Origin: Ectothiorhodospiraceae bacterium
GTDB taxonomy: Bacteria; Bacteroidota; Ignavibacteria; SZUA-365; GCA-2699105
Assembly (NCBI GenBank): GCA_002699105.1
Contig: PABJ01000116.1
Span: forward strand, 1 to 46,379
DNA: 46,379 bases
Reading direction: 5' to 3'
In this document: positions 1-8,937 of the stretch, in pieces
How positions within the stretch are numbered: the first letter of the stretch is position 1
Layout: each line of letters starts with the position of its first letter
Translations under genes and position numbers: made by a program
The notes under the pieces: model-generated
What the model saw: only the letters and a program-made list of their open reading frames with translations
The model's database searches: none
What the model was told of the DNA's origin: nothing

Positions 1-249
1 CTCAATATCATCGGTGTTTGCTGTGGAATTGCGCAGTGTGATTGTCACCGTACTGCCGATCTCATCCCAGTTGCGGAAGATGTTCCCGTGAATATCCCGT
101 GCGGTGAGCGTGTAGGCGACGGGTTCACCGGCGCGGTACGTACCATCGGTGCGGGTGGGCTGCAATTCCAGGGATTGGGAGAAGAGTAGTGAGCCGCAAA
201 GAAATACGGCGGCTCCGAGTAGGACTGCGGAAAAAGAGTTGGCGTTCAT
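1..249 (-). CDS. Secreted protein, N-terminal part (3' end beyond window); paralog of the next gene
   Basis: An open frame of 83 codons runs from an ATG at 249 off the left edge. The start follows a good SD (GGAGG on the minus strand, plus-strand 258-262, 8 nt spacing). Residues 1-25 form a signal peptide (basic/polar start, hydrophobic core, cleavage near LLFSQS). The mature part reads YTLTARDIHGNIFRNWDEIG and TVTITLRNSTANTDD. It aligns with residues 40-75 of the protein at 427-1971 (LTARDENGFIIRDWD, TIILQNSEANTDS), so the two are tandem paralogs. By analogy the missing C-terminus probably carries a T9SS sorting domain. The function is unknown; it is probably exported and cell-surface or secreted. 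Confidence 0.75.
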   Translation of the reverse strand, partial: MNANSFSAVLLGAAVFLCGSLLFSQSLELQPTRTDGTYRAGEPVAYTLTARDIHGNIFRNWDEIGSTVTITLRNSTANTDDIE

Positions 250-374
250 GCGACGTGCCTCCGTGCGTATATGATGAATAACTAAATCCAACATACGGAT
301 GGTACCTCGCTCCTGCAAAGAAGATATGTAACCGCGCCGTTGCGCGAAAGTCATAAATTCGTCCCTATATGCAA

Positions 375-402
375 CGAAGGCGGCTCAAATGAACCGCCTT
401 CG
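375..402 (-). terminator. Hairpin, probable terminator of the 427-1971 gene
   Basis: Read on the minus strand, this is a 12-bp stem (CGAAGGCGG plus three further pairs, one G-U wobble) with an AUUU loop. It starts 24 nt after the stop codon at 427. The following tract (TTGCATAT) is only weakly U-rich, so it may terminate inefficiently or simply stabilise the 3' end. It separates the two tandem paralogs. Confidence 0.6.
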
Positions 403-426
403 CATACAGAGATCAGATTACCGGGA

Positions 427-1971
427 CTATTTCGTCAGGACCATACGCTTTGTGATGGTGTTGCCGTTCGCCTGGAGGCGATAGATATAGACGCCCGACG
501 GCAGGTTGATGCCGTGGAAGGCCGTCGTATACACGCCCGGTGTGAGCGGCTCGTTGACGAGCTCAGCGACTTCGTTACCGACGAGGTCGTACACCTTCAG
601 CGAAACCTCTCCGCCCTTCACAATCGAGAACTTGATCGTCGTGCTCGGATTGAATGGGTTCGGATAGTTCTGCTCAAGCTGGAACGACTCTGGCGCGTCG
701 CTCACCGGATCGACAGCAACGGTCGTATCGCGGATCAGTACAAGGAGGAAGCCTGGCGGCTGCGCGCCTGCAGGGCTCTGCGTACTGTTCGTTGTGTACA
801 GACCATCGCTAGCAGATGCAAACCAGTAAACAGGCTGGCGGAACCATTGATTCGTTCCGGCGATCCCGTCACCGATCGGGATGAGCTGTGTGCGCGAGTA
901 ACTCAAGGTCGGATCCAAGCCGAGGTTGTCGGAGTCGCGAACCTGTGCCTGTGTCAGGCTGGTACTATCGATAAACGAAACCTCGTAGTTAATAATGTCT
1001 GTCCCTCGCTCGCCAGTGAAAGCCGAGATGAGGACATCGGTATAAGGATCTGGCGGGGAAGGACGTTCCCAGGAGAAATCGACCCGGCGGGCATCGTTCT
1101 TGCCAATGATGATTTCCGTACCATCGGTTGGTGTCTGCAGAACGAAATCGTACGGCGGGTGACGCAGGATTTCATACGGTGGCGTGATGCCTCGGATCGT
1201 CGGATCATCGACGTTATACGCCGTAATACTTTGCAGCTGGCCGTTCGGTAATTCGCGGCTCGCTGTCGATGCAAGGAAATAGTTGGTCGGCTTGTCGATA
1301 AAGACGGTTCCAGAGAAGATATCGGAAAGTTCCGGCTGGCTGTTCACAAATTCGCCGGGGAAGCGTGCGGAGAACAGCGTGCGGAAGTCGCCTTCAATCG
1401 GATTGAGGAATCTGTCGCGAGGCGTTACCACGATTTCGTATTTCCTGAAGTGGTACACTGCGTCCTGCCCGGGGATCGGGCGGGTGATATCGACAAGGTA
1501 GTTATCCAGGTCGCCGTAGACGAAGTCGATCGTCTCTGAAACCTGATTCAGGAATGGCTTCTTCGGCTCGATCTCGTAGAACACACCGCTATCGGCTCTC
1601 GTGTGGACGAGGCAGATTGTCACCTTGCCTTCGACAAACAGCGTGTTATCGAGAATCCACTGGTTATCGACTGCATCCGGGGTGAGTTCGGTGCCGTTGT
1701 GCAGGAACTTCGCCCAGGTGTATGCATCCGGATCGTCGTTCCAGGACATCGTGCTCGAGTCCGTGTTCGCTTCAGAATTCTGAAGGATAATGGTGATTGG
1801 GCTGCCGGTTATGTCCCAATCCCGGATGATAAAGCCGTTCTCGTCGCGAGCAGTCAGGTCGAAGCACGTCGTATCACCGACGGTCACCGTCCTGTCTGCC
1901 TGCGCAAACATCGGTAGTGCGTTTCCGGCAAACAGTAAAGCTGCCAGAACAATTGTGGAAAGAGTTTTCAT
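427..1971 (-). CDS. Secreted T9SS type A sorting-domain protein
   Basis: This 514-aa protein has a Sec signal peptide (residues 1-24, ending FAQA) and a C-terminal T9SS type A sorting domain from about residue 431. That domain has the motif NYPNPFNPSTTIKF, then KVYDLVGNEV, then LPSGVYIYRLQ, and ends in a short basic tail. Cargo of this kind is exported by the Sec system, crosses the outer membrane through T9SS, and is released or anchored. The central part is beta-rich, with no enzyme motif I recognise. Residues 40-75 match the truncated protein at 1-249. The start has a strong SD (AAGGAG, 7 nt spacing). A hairpin follows the stop. Function unknown. Confidence 0.85.
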   Translation of the reverse strand: MKTLSTIVLAALLFAGNALPMFAQADRTVTVGDTTCFDLTARDENGFIIRDWDITGSPITIILQNSEANTDSSTMSWNDDPDAYTWAKFLHNGTELTPDAVDNQWILDNTLFVEGKVTICLVHTRADSGVFYEIEPKKPFLNQVSETIDFVYGDLDNYLVDITRPIPGQDAVYHFRKYEIVVTPRDRFLNPIEGDFRTLFSARFPGEFVNSQPELSDIFSGTVFIDKPTNYFLASTASRELPNGQLQSITAYNVDDPTIRGITPPYEILRHPPYDFVLQTPTDGTEIIIGKNDARRVDFSWERPSPPDPYTDVLISAFTGERGTDIINYEVSFIDSTSLTQAQVRDSDNLGLDPTLSYSRTQLIPIGDGIAGTNQWFRQPVYWFASASDGLYTTNSTQSPAGAQPPGFLLVLIRDTTVAVDPVSDAPESFQLEQNYPNPFNPSTTIKFSIVKGGEVSLKVYDLVGNEVAELVNEPLTPGVYTTAFHGINLPSGVYIYRLQANGNTITKRMVLTK

Positions 1972-2423
1972 GCAAATACTCCTTGCAACGTGTTTAAAAA
2001 TCTATTCAAATCTTTCAAAATCATCGGAGGCACCGCTTATTGCGCAATCCAGCGGTTGGATTGATTCACGAGGAATATACGATTCGTCATATATGAAGAC
2101 AAGGGGCAAATCCGTCCCCGGTCAAAAAATGGCTGAAATAGGGAATCTTACGCACAGTTCATCATAAGAATAACACATGAATCACCGTTTGGTTACTGAT
2201 TTCAGAAAAAAAGCGTGTATCTTTTTCACGGTAACAGTGTCATTCTACATATAAAAGCGGTATCGGGACGGTTTTGTTCCGATCCGTGTTCTGTATTCAG
2301 TTACCAGACCGACCTCCCTGCCGCTGAATAGATAGATCGCATGCTCCGTTCATCTGAGCGGAACAGGCAATCCGGCACATTGGAATGCCACCCGGTAATA
2401 TTCTGGACAGTACGCGCAATACC
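1972..2423. other. Divergent intergenic region (452 bp)
   Basis: This gap lies between two divergently transcribed T9SS cargo genes and should hold both promoters. It contains two small inverted repeats: a 7-bp stem CAATCCA/TGGATTG at 2045-2063, and an 8-bp stem at 2262-2283 (ATCGGGAC/GTTCCGAT, loop GGTTTT). The tract around 2247-2256 (acatataaaa) is a possible -10 region for the plus-strand gene. I saw no convincing paired -35/-10 and no gene or RNA family. Confidence 0.4.
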
Positions 2424-5400
2424 ATGAAATACATTTTCTACTCCCTCTTTCTTTGTCTTACTCTCAGTGCAATGAGCTTCGCACAGGACGACCCGTCCCT
2501 GTTCGATCCCAAATACCATGAACGTACCAAGAACAGCGCCATCGGCGTTGTCGTCGATAGATTGACCGGTGAATTCTGGGTTGAGACTGCAGCCGGCGAG
2601 AAACTGATGTTCTCGGGATTGGAGGGAGCGCATTCATTTACGAGCGTTCGCGTCGACGATCTGACCTATACCGGTAACCGGCTCCGTGCCCCGCAGCCTC
2701 CCCCGGCCACCGTGCAGCTGCCGGAAGGCGGCGCTATCGTGACCGACAGCTCGATCATCTACGAATCCAATATCCAGCCGCAGGGCGTGAAGCTCGTCCA
2801 GGAGTTCACCCCCATGTTAGATACAGACTTCGCGTTCGTACGGATTCGCAGCACGGTGTCGAACGAAGGCATCAAGCCGAGATCCATTGGCCTGCAGTAC
2901 CTGTATTTCATGATGACAGAGTTGACGAGGTTTGTGGAAGTGGATGTTGCAGGTACACGTGTAGAGTATGAGCGGGAATTCACGGGTGCAGAGCTGCCGA
3001 ACGAGTTCATCGCGAATGCGCAGGATTCGACGGCGCTGCTCATCGGCAGGATTGAACACCCGGAGTTGGTGAAACCCGACCGGATGGTTGTCGGGAACTG
3101 GCGCTGGAACGGCTATCTCGGCGCCGCCTACTGGGACTACAACCCGAGCGGACTGAAAATAGATTTCTTCCGCGGCGTACTGCTCCAGTGGGATGAAGCC
3201 GTGCTTCAGCCCGGCGAGACGAGAACCGTGGTGTCGGACTATGGATTCAAGATTTACCGCAAAGGTGACCTCGAGTGCAGTGTCGATCCCATCGCACTGA
3301 ACAACAGCCAGACTGGCTACGAGCCGAATCCAACCCGTGTCATAGCCCGATACACCAACAAGGGGAATGTGCCGGAAAACAACGTCTCACTCACGTTGCA
3401 GGTACCGAGCGGGGCAACATTGGCACTTGGGGAAAACCCGGTGTACAACCACATAGGTCCAGTAGGCCCGGAGGAGACGATCATCACCAGTTGGCAGGTC
3501 ATTATTCAGAACGCACAGAACGGCGCTCAGCTTGATTTTCCTGTCCGGCTCACGACGGCATTTCATGAGATTGACTGCGCAGCGCAGCTTGATGTGCCGG
3601 CATTGCCGACGTTCGAGATGAATCTCGTTTGCCCGCAAGATGTCGTGATCGAACGAACACCGGATGGACTCGACTACATGGATAACCGGTTCACGCTATC
3701 GCTTCAGCTGGAGAATACCGGTACGGGGCTGCTGACGAACCCAACCGCTGCCGTGGATCTGCTTCCTGCAGGCGTGGAGCTTGATGGAAGTCCGAGTTTC
3801 GTTCAGCTTTCACCGGATCCGCTGACCCCGGGCACAACCGGAACCGCTTCGTGGGATTTTACCGTCTCGAAACGCTACACGGATACCACGCTGCAGATTA
3901 GAATCCTGGTGCAGACCGACCAGATCGGGCAGACGCTGTGTCTCGTGAACGTTGAAATTCCCGGGTTGGAACTCCCGCCATGTCAGCAAAATGGCGTCGC
4001 CGTGACTGGAACGTCGTTCCACACGAGCTTCATCGATAATCCGGCCAGAGATGTCACCCCGCGGCTCTCGCTGTTCTTCATCGCTAACGAAGATGCTGTC
4101 GTCACGATTGAGGAGACCTTTATTGGACAAACCCACACGGTGAACGTCCCGGCTGGGAAGACTATCACGCACAGGCTGAATGATTCATACGCATTCTACC
4201 AGCCATTCCTTGACGGGGAGGCGATAACAAACCGTAGCGTGAAGATCACCAGCGATAAACCAATTACCGTGTTTTCTGCCTCGGAGCGGCCGCTGCATAC
4301 TGATGCCAGTCTGGTATTGCCAGATAAGGCGCTCGGTAGGTCATACGTCAGTGCGGGGTATAACCACACGCTGGTCGATTCCTATGAGCAAGTGCTGGTT
4401 GTTGCGACAGAAGACAATACGAATCTGACAATTAGGCCCCAGCGAACGACTCTCGTCGGTACGCCGGGGAAGGTCCCCATTCCACTGGTGCTTGATGAAG
4501 GCGAATCGTGGACGATGTTCCATGGCTTCTCCGGAAGAACCGGAAGCCTGACGGGGTCCTGGGTAGATTCTGACAAGCCCGTGGCAGTGATCGGCGGCAT
4601 GGGAAGCGGCTACGTGCCCCACGACTACCTGCCAAGAAACTACCTCAATCAGCTCTACGACCAGATCACCCCGGAAGAACACCTCGGTACCGAATACGTT
4701 GCGGTCCCGTTCCGTGTGCGCCTCAAAGGATCGACGTTCAAGGCCGTCGCTGCCGAAGACAGCGTGCTTGTTCGAGTCGGAAATCAGGCAGGCGTGTTCC
4801 TGGCCGATAGAGGCGATACGCACGAGTTCTTGCTCGACGAAGCGGCGCTGGTCACCGGCACGAAGAAGTTCATGCTCGTGCAATACGCGAACTCCGCATG
4901 GTTCGATTTCCCCAGCAACGAATGGGGCGACGCCAGCATGGTGATGGTCTCGCCGACAGGCCGCTTCGCAGCGTGTCATACATTCCCGGGAAATTTCGAC
5001 GACCGGTTTGATTCCACATTTGTGAACATCGTCGTGCACAACGGCAGCGAGGACTTGGTGACGCTCAACGGCGCTAATCTCCCGGATACGACGTTCAAGC
5101 AGATTCCGGGCACGGCATACAGCTATGCGCAGATCCTATCGCAGGATTTGCTGCATTCCCTCGGGACGATTGATCCGAGAGGCATCGGCGTTACTGCGTA
5201 TGCATTTACCTACCACGATGCATACACCATCAATCCCGGCTTCCTCATTCAGAAGAACACCGTTGATGTCGAAGCGCCGGTATCCACCGACTACAAGCTG
5301 GCGATCTCCGCGTACCCAAATCCATTCAACCCGACGACTACGGTCCAGCTGCAGGTGCCTCGTGCGGGTGAGTACAACGTCGCTGTTTACAACACGCTCG

Positions 5401-5552
5401 GCGTCGAGCTGCGGAGACTCCATAGCGGCTTCCTCAAAGCCGGCAGCAATGAGTTTACGCTGAACGGCGCAAACCTGTCGTCGGGCGTATATACGGTGAA
5501 GGCAATCGGCGAAGGAAACCGCGTAGAGACGCGGGCAGTGCTCGCCAAATAG
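2424..5552 (+). CDS. Large T9SS cargo with IgGFc-binding-like region
   Basis: The frame opens at 2385, but the ATG at 2424 gives a proper signal peptide (MKYIFYSLFLCLTLSAMSFAQ), so that start is chosen; the protein is then 1042 aa. After an N-terminal beta-rich region come two stretches resembling DUF11/CARDB-type adhesive repeats (around residues 290-390 and 400-500, with TNKGNVPENNVSLTLQVPSG and LENTGTGLLTNPTAAVDLLP). A long block follows (about 530-880) with phrases typical of the IgGFc-binding N-terminal family (ITSDKPITVFSASER, LPDKALGRSYVSAGY, DSDKPVAVIGGMGSG). The C-terminus is a T9SS type A domain (YPNPFNPTTTVQL, LSSGVYTVKA). This suggests a cell-surface or secreted adhesion/matrix protein; the ligand is unknown. 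Confidence 0.8.
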   Translation: MKYIFYSLFLCLTLSAMSFAQDDPSLFDPKYHERTKNSAIGVVVDRLTGEFWVETAAGEKLMFSGLEGAHSFTSVRVDDLTYTGNRLRAPQPPPATVQLPEGGAIVTDSSIIYESNIQPQGVKLVQEFTPMLDTDFAFVRIRSTVSNEGIKPRSIGLQYLYFMMTELTRFVEVDVAGTRVEYEREFTGAELPNEFIANAQDSTALLIGRIEHPELVKPDRMVVGNWRWNGYLGAAYWDYNPSGLKIDFFRGVLLQWDEAVLQPGETRTVVSDYGFKIYRKGDLECSVDPIALNNSQTGYEPNPTRVIARYTNKGNVPENNVSLTLQVPSGATLALGENPVYNHIGPVGPEETIITSWQVIIQNAQNGAQLDFPVRLTTAFHEIDCAAQLDVPALPTFEMNLVCPQDVVIERTPDGLDYMDNRFTLSLQLENTGTGLLTNPTAAVDLLPAGVELDGSPSFVQLSPDPLTPGTTGTASWDFTVSKRYTDTTLQIRILVQTDQIGQTLCLVNVEIPGLELPPCQQNGVAVTGTSFHTSFIDNPARDVTPRLSLFFIANEDAVVTIEETFIGQTHTVNVPAGKTITHRLNDSYAFYQPFLDGEAITNRSVKITSDKPITVFSASERPLHTDASLVLPDKALGRSYVSAGYNHTLVDSYEQVLVVATEDNTNLTIRPQRTTLVGTPGKVPIPLVLDEGESWTMFHGFSGRTGSLTGSWVDSDKPVAVIGGMGSGYVPHDYLPRNYLNQLYDQITPEEHLGTEYVAVPFRVRLKGSTFKAVAAEDSVLVRVGNQAGVFLADRGDTHEFLLDEAALVTGTKKFMLVQYANSAWFDFPSNEWGDASMVMVSPTGRFAACHTFPGNFDDRFDSTFVNIVVHNGSEDLVTLNGANLPDTTFKQIPGTAYSYAQILSQDLLHSLGTIDPRGIGVTAYAFTYHDAYTINPGFLIQKNTVDVEAPVSTDYKLAISAYPNPFNPTTTVQLQVPRAGEYNVAVYNTLGVELRRLHSGFLKAGSNEFTLNGANLSSGVYTVKAIGEGNRVETRAVLAK

Positions 5553-5747
5553 CGGCAGCTGAAACAAACTACGCGTCCAGGTTTTATTCCTTCCGAAATG
5601 GCGGCAGGTTATACCCTTCCATGCACATATTTTGTAGATTGTTATAACAAACCCGTTATTCAAGTGTCATTTGAAGTAGCAGCGCAACGAAATGGCTGCG
5701 CTTCCGGAACCATCGATCACAGTCCCCGGCACCTACCGTCATATATT

Positions 5748-6557
5748 ATGATCAATCGACTCCTGTACCTGTTCTTATTCTTGTTTGTGGGCTCGCAGGC
5801 TGTTGCACAGTACCGGATGCAGCATCAGCCCGCTGAAACTCCTGCAGCACCATACGAAAGCGATATCCTCTCCGCCCGGCCTATCCGGTATTTCATCGGC
5901 GTCGGTCTCGGCGCGCTGGCCTATCAGCACCTCGGAGAATTCACGCCCTATCCATCGATCTGTCAATGTGTTTTCAGCGATCAGGACGACCTGCAGTTTC
6001 ATTATGCAGGCGAGCTGTCTATACAGTACCCGAAGCTTGGGTTCGGCGTGAAGTTGCTCGTCCAATACGTCGATTTTTCGTCGCGTTTCGCATATCAGGA
6101 AACACGTATGGCGGTCGTTGTGGAGGATGAACCAGCCGTGGAAGCGCTGTTCGAGAAATCTTCCGATGTGGAACTCGAGTACCTCACGTTTACGCCGATG
6201 TTCGCATGGTATATCCCCAGATCGCCGGTGTTTCTTATCGGCGGACCGGAGGTAGGCATTACGATGAACGCCCAGTATGATAACATCGAGCGCATCCTCT
6301 CGCCGGAAGGCTACGATTACTACACAGGCGAAGACCCGTTCCAGTATGACTTCTTGAAGAAATCCGATATCCCGGAATCCTCCGGCGTCCGGCTGGGGCT
6401 GCATCTCGGAATAGGGGTCGATCTTGAAATCACGCGCCGGTTCTTTATTACGCCGCAGTTCGGTGCCACGCTGCCATTAACCCCCGTGTCGTCGACGCAC
6501 GAGGATTGGAACGTCGGGACCGAATACGGTCTTATTCTGTTCCGGTATCGCCTCTAA
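5748..6557 (+). CDS. Outer-membrane beta-barrel protein
   Basis: The frame is open from 5598, but the ATG at 5748 begins a clear signal peptide (MINRLLYLFLFLFVGSQAVAQ), giving a 269-aa protein. The mature part has alternating amphipathic strands with Gly/aromatic residues (RYFIGVGLGALAYQHLG, PKLGFGVKLLVQYVDF, VFLIGGPEVGITMNAQY, SSGVRLGLHLGIGVDLEI). It ends in an aromatic/basic strand (YGLILFRYRL), as in 8-stranded porin-family barrels of Bacteroidota. It lies just upstream of the PorE-like lipoprotein (38 bp between stop and chosen start), so the two are probably co-transcribed. It may be an envelope partner of that protein; specific function unknown. Confidence 0.75.
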   Translation: MINRLLYLFLFLFVGSQAVAQYRMQHQPAETPAAPYESDILSARPIRYFIGVGLGALAYQHLGEFTPYPSICQCVFSDQDDLQFHYAGELSIQYPKLGFGVKLLVQYVDFSSRFAYQETRMAVVVEDEPAVEALFEKSSDVELEYLTFTPMFAWYIPRSPVFLIGGPEVGITMNAQYDNIERILSPEGYDYYTGEDPFQYDFLKKSDIPESSGVRLGLHLGIGVDLEITRRFFITPQFGATLPLTPVSSTHEDWNVGTEYGLILFRYRL

Positions 6558-6595
6558 CACCTATGAATACACCAGGAATTTTTTCCGATACGCAC

Positions 6596-8182
6596 ATGAG
6601 AAAGCTCAGAACATATTTCCCCGCGATAGGACTTGCACTAGCAGTGCTGCTGCAGGCTTGCGGGGCCCCTCCCAAGCTTGTGGATCACGAGGGAAAAACC
6701 GCACGCCTCGTCCGCTTGGGGAAGACCATCAATTCATCTGCCGACGATTTTGCTCCGCAGCTAACGCCGACTGCCGACGCACTGATATTTACTTCCAACA
6801 GGGAATTGCCCCAATTCGATGATGAGATCGACCGGCTTTTCATCAGCCAACGGATGGAAGATGGGCTGACGAAGGCGAAGTACGATCCCGTAAACAAAGA
6901 CCCGGATATCAAGGTCGGAGCGGTTTCCTACGATCCTGTGAACAGCGAAGTCTTCTTTGTGCAATGCTACATGCCCGACGGCTATGGCGACTGTGATCTT
7001 TATATAGCCGATGTCGTCGATGGTGAGTGGAAAAACGTTCGCAATGCAGGTCCTGTACTGAACAGCATCGAATGGGACGCGCATCCTTCGATCTCCCGTG
7101 ATGGGACGACGCTGTACTTCGCCACCGAGCGCGACGGGCAGAGCGAGATCTACTACGCGACGAGAAAAGGCGGCGGAGGCTGGTCGAATCCCGTCAATAT
7201 CGGTCCGCCGATTAACACCGGCGGCGACGAGAAATCCCCGTTCATCTCGAACGACGGAGAGAAGCTCTACTTCGCTTCCGACGATCATCCGGGATACGGT
7301 CAGCTCGATATGTTTGTCTCCGAGAAGCGAGGCAGGCAGTGGGCACCGCCGCTGAATATGGGCGTGCCGTATAACAGCCGTGAAGACGATGTGTTCTTTA
7401 CCACCACTTCCACTGGCGATACGACATTCCTTGCATCGAACCGCGACGGCGGCGAAGGTGGATTCGATATCTATCAGATCATCCGCAGTTCGAAGTTTGA
7501 ATCCGATACACCCGACGAGAAGGAACCACCCAAGCCGCCGGCAGAGAAGAAGCCGCTCATCGTCCGGTATGCAGTGCTGAATGGATTCACGTACGAACCG
7601 ATACACGCGTACTTGTCGCTCGATACCGAGGGACAGGAAGAAATTGAGATACAGACAATCGGCGAGGCCAAAGCGCAAACGCAGATTCTCGCAGGGAAGG
7701 AATACGCGACAACGGTTTCGGCGCCAGGATTCGAAACACAGGTTGAAGAGTTCTCTTATCCTCCGGAAGCGCACGGCATAAAGGACCGGAGAATACTGCT
7801 CATCCCTGTGGATGAGGAAGAACGGAAGATCTACTCCTTCGTCGTGGAGTTCGACTTCGACCTGTTTAACATCCGTCCGGAAGAGCGCAAGCATCTTGAT
7901 AGCGTGGTCGCCTTGCTGAAGGAATTTCCGGACTCGAAGGTAGTGGCTTCGGGGCATACGGATGCCAAGGGAACGGTGAACTACAACATCCGCCTCGGCT
8001 ACAATCGCGCGAAATCCGTGAGTAAGTACGTAGAACGCTATCTAAAGCAGGCGGGCGTCCGGATAAAGAACGAGATGGAGATCCGCACCTACGGCGAGTC
8101 CATGCCCGTCGATACAAACGAGACGGATGAGGGCAGGCAGCGCAACCGCCGCGTTGAAATAGCGATTGTGCGCCTGAAGTAA
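6596..8182 (+). CDS. PD40/OmpA lipoprotein, PorE-like
   Basis: From the ATG at 6596 the protein is 528 aa and begins with a lipoprotein signal (LLQAC, Cys22); an ATG at 6563 in the same frame is a weaker choice. Next come PD40/WD40-like beta-propeller repeats (about residues 35-300; ADALIFTSNRE, HPSISRDGTTLYFATERDGQSEIYYATR, SPFISNDGEKLYFASDD). A carboxypeptidase-regulatory-like domain follows (about 325-400). The C-terminal OmpA peptidoglycan-binding domain (about 410-528) carries VVASGHTDAKG and NYNIRLGYNRAKSV. The propeller-CRD-OmpA order is that of PorE, the T9SS periplasmic component, but the usual N-terminal TPR part is absent. It probably tethers outer-membrane machinery to peptidoglycan. 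Confidence 0.85.
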   Translation: MRKLRTYFPAIGLALAVLLQACGAPPKLVDHEGKTARLVRLGKTINSSADDFAPQLTPTADALIFTSNRELPQFDDEIDRLFISQRMEDGLTKAKYDPVNKDPDIKVGAVSYDPVNSEVFFVQCYMPDGYGDCDLYIADVVDGEWKNVRNAGPVLNSIEWDAHPSISRDGTTLYFATERDGQSEIYYATRKGGGGWSNPVNIGPPINTGGDEKSPFISNDGEKLYFASDDHPGYGQLDMFVSEKRGRQWAPPLNMGVPYNSREDDVFFTTTSTGDTTFLASNRDGGEGGFDIYQIIRSSKFESDTPDEKEPPKPPAEKKPLIVRYAVLNGFTYEPIHAYLSLDTEGQEEIEIQTIGEAKAQTQILAGKEYATTVSAPGFETQVEEFSYPPEAHGIKDRRILLIPVDEEERKIYSFVVEFDFDLFNIRPEERKHLDSVVALLKEFPDSKVVASGHTDAKGTVNYNIRLGYNRAKSVSKYVERYLKQAGVRIKNEMEIRTYGESMPVDTNETDEGRQRNRRVEIAIVRLK

Positions 8183-8208
8183 CTTCCCGCACAACGATGT
8201 ATATTTGC

Positions 8209-8230
8209 AAAGGCGCCGAACGGCGTCTTT
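8209..8230 (+). terminator. Intrinsic terminator after the PorE-like gene
   Basis: A 9-bp stem (AAAGGCGCC/GGCGTCTTT, one G-U wobble) with loop GAAC starts 27 nt after the stop and ends in a U-containing arm followed by GTTGT. It separates the envelope genes from the rsmG group. Confidence 0.65.
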
Positions 8231-8256
8231 GTTGTATCAGCGACCTGTGAACGACA

Positions 8257-8937
8257 TTGCTGCATCCCGATTTACAGAATCTCCGGAGAACATTCGAAGC
8301 AGAAGGCATCGACGCCGCGCCTGTGCAGTTGGATGCGCTCGGCCGTTATACTGAACTACTGCTGGACTGGAACGCGAAGGTGAACCTTATCTCGCGGAAA
8401 GATGAGCGGGATACGATTCGCAACCACGTGCTGCACTCGCTGACGCTGCTTCCCGCATTGCAGAAGTATGCCGCGCAGAACGTCCTCGATATCGGTACGG
8501 GCGGAGGCTTGCCGGGCATCCCGCTTGCCATTATGCTGCCCGATGTGGGGTTCGTCCTGGCGGATTCGATCGGGAAGAAGATCGCCGCCGTTGAGGATAT
8601 GATCGAACAACTTGGACTCAGCAACGCAAGCGCGGTGAAGGCAAGGGTGGGCGAGGGAAACACGCCACTGAGCCGGAAAACCGGGCAGTTCGATACAGCC
8701 GTTACCAGGGCGGTCTCGAAGCTTCACGATATGGTTCGCTGGGTGCTGCCGCTGATGGAAACCGGCGGTGAGCTGAGACTCCTGGCGCTAAAAGGCGGCG
8801 ATGTCAGCCAAGAAATTAGCCGCACGCTCACATTGCCAAGCGTCCTGGGGGCCGAAGCACTGGCTATCCCTTTCACCTCTGAACCGTATTTCATGGAACA
8901 AGAAAAATGCATTATAGACGTGCATATCCAACGGTAG
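8257..8937 (+). CDS. rsmG: 16S rRNA (guanine-N7)-methyltransferase RsmG
   Basis: This 226-aa protein methylates N7 of G527 (E. coli numbering) in 16S rRNA using S-adenosylmethionine, in the cytoplasm. It shows the family's N-terminal helix (YTELLLDWNAKVNLISR, residues 31-47) and the SAM-binding motif LDIGTGGGLPGIPLAI (77-92). The acidic SAM-ribose site follows (VLADSIGKKI), with FDTAVTRAV and a GG-containing KGG segment later. Length is normal for the family. The frame is open only from a TTG at 8257, because a stop lies upstream, and no good SD is visible, so the start is uncertain. The next gene overlaps its 3' end by 31 nt. Confidence 0.93.
   Translation: MLHPDLQNLRRTFEAEGIDAAPVQLDALGRYTELLLDWNAKVNLISRKDERDTIRNHVLHSLTLLPALQKYAAQNVLDIGTGGGLPGIPLAIMLPDVGFVLADSIGKKIAAVEDMIEQLGLSNASAVKARVGEGNTPLSRKTGQFDTAVTRAVSKLHDMVRWVLPLMETGGELRLLALKGGDVSQEISRTLTLPSVLGAEALAIPFTSEPYFMEQEKCIIDVHIQR

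Noticed and set aside
340..1251. A 303-aa plus-strand open frame
   Set aside because: It is the antisense shadow of the secreted T9SS cargo at 427-1971, which has a signal peptide, SD and sorting domain.
6761..7957. A 398-aa minus-strand open frame
   Set aside because: It is antisense to the PD40/OmpA gene and has no domain or signal, with composition expected of a shadow frame.
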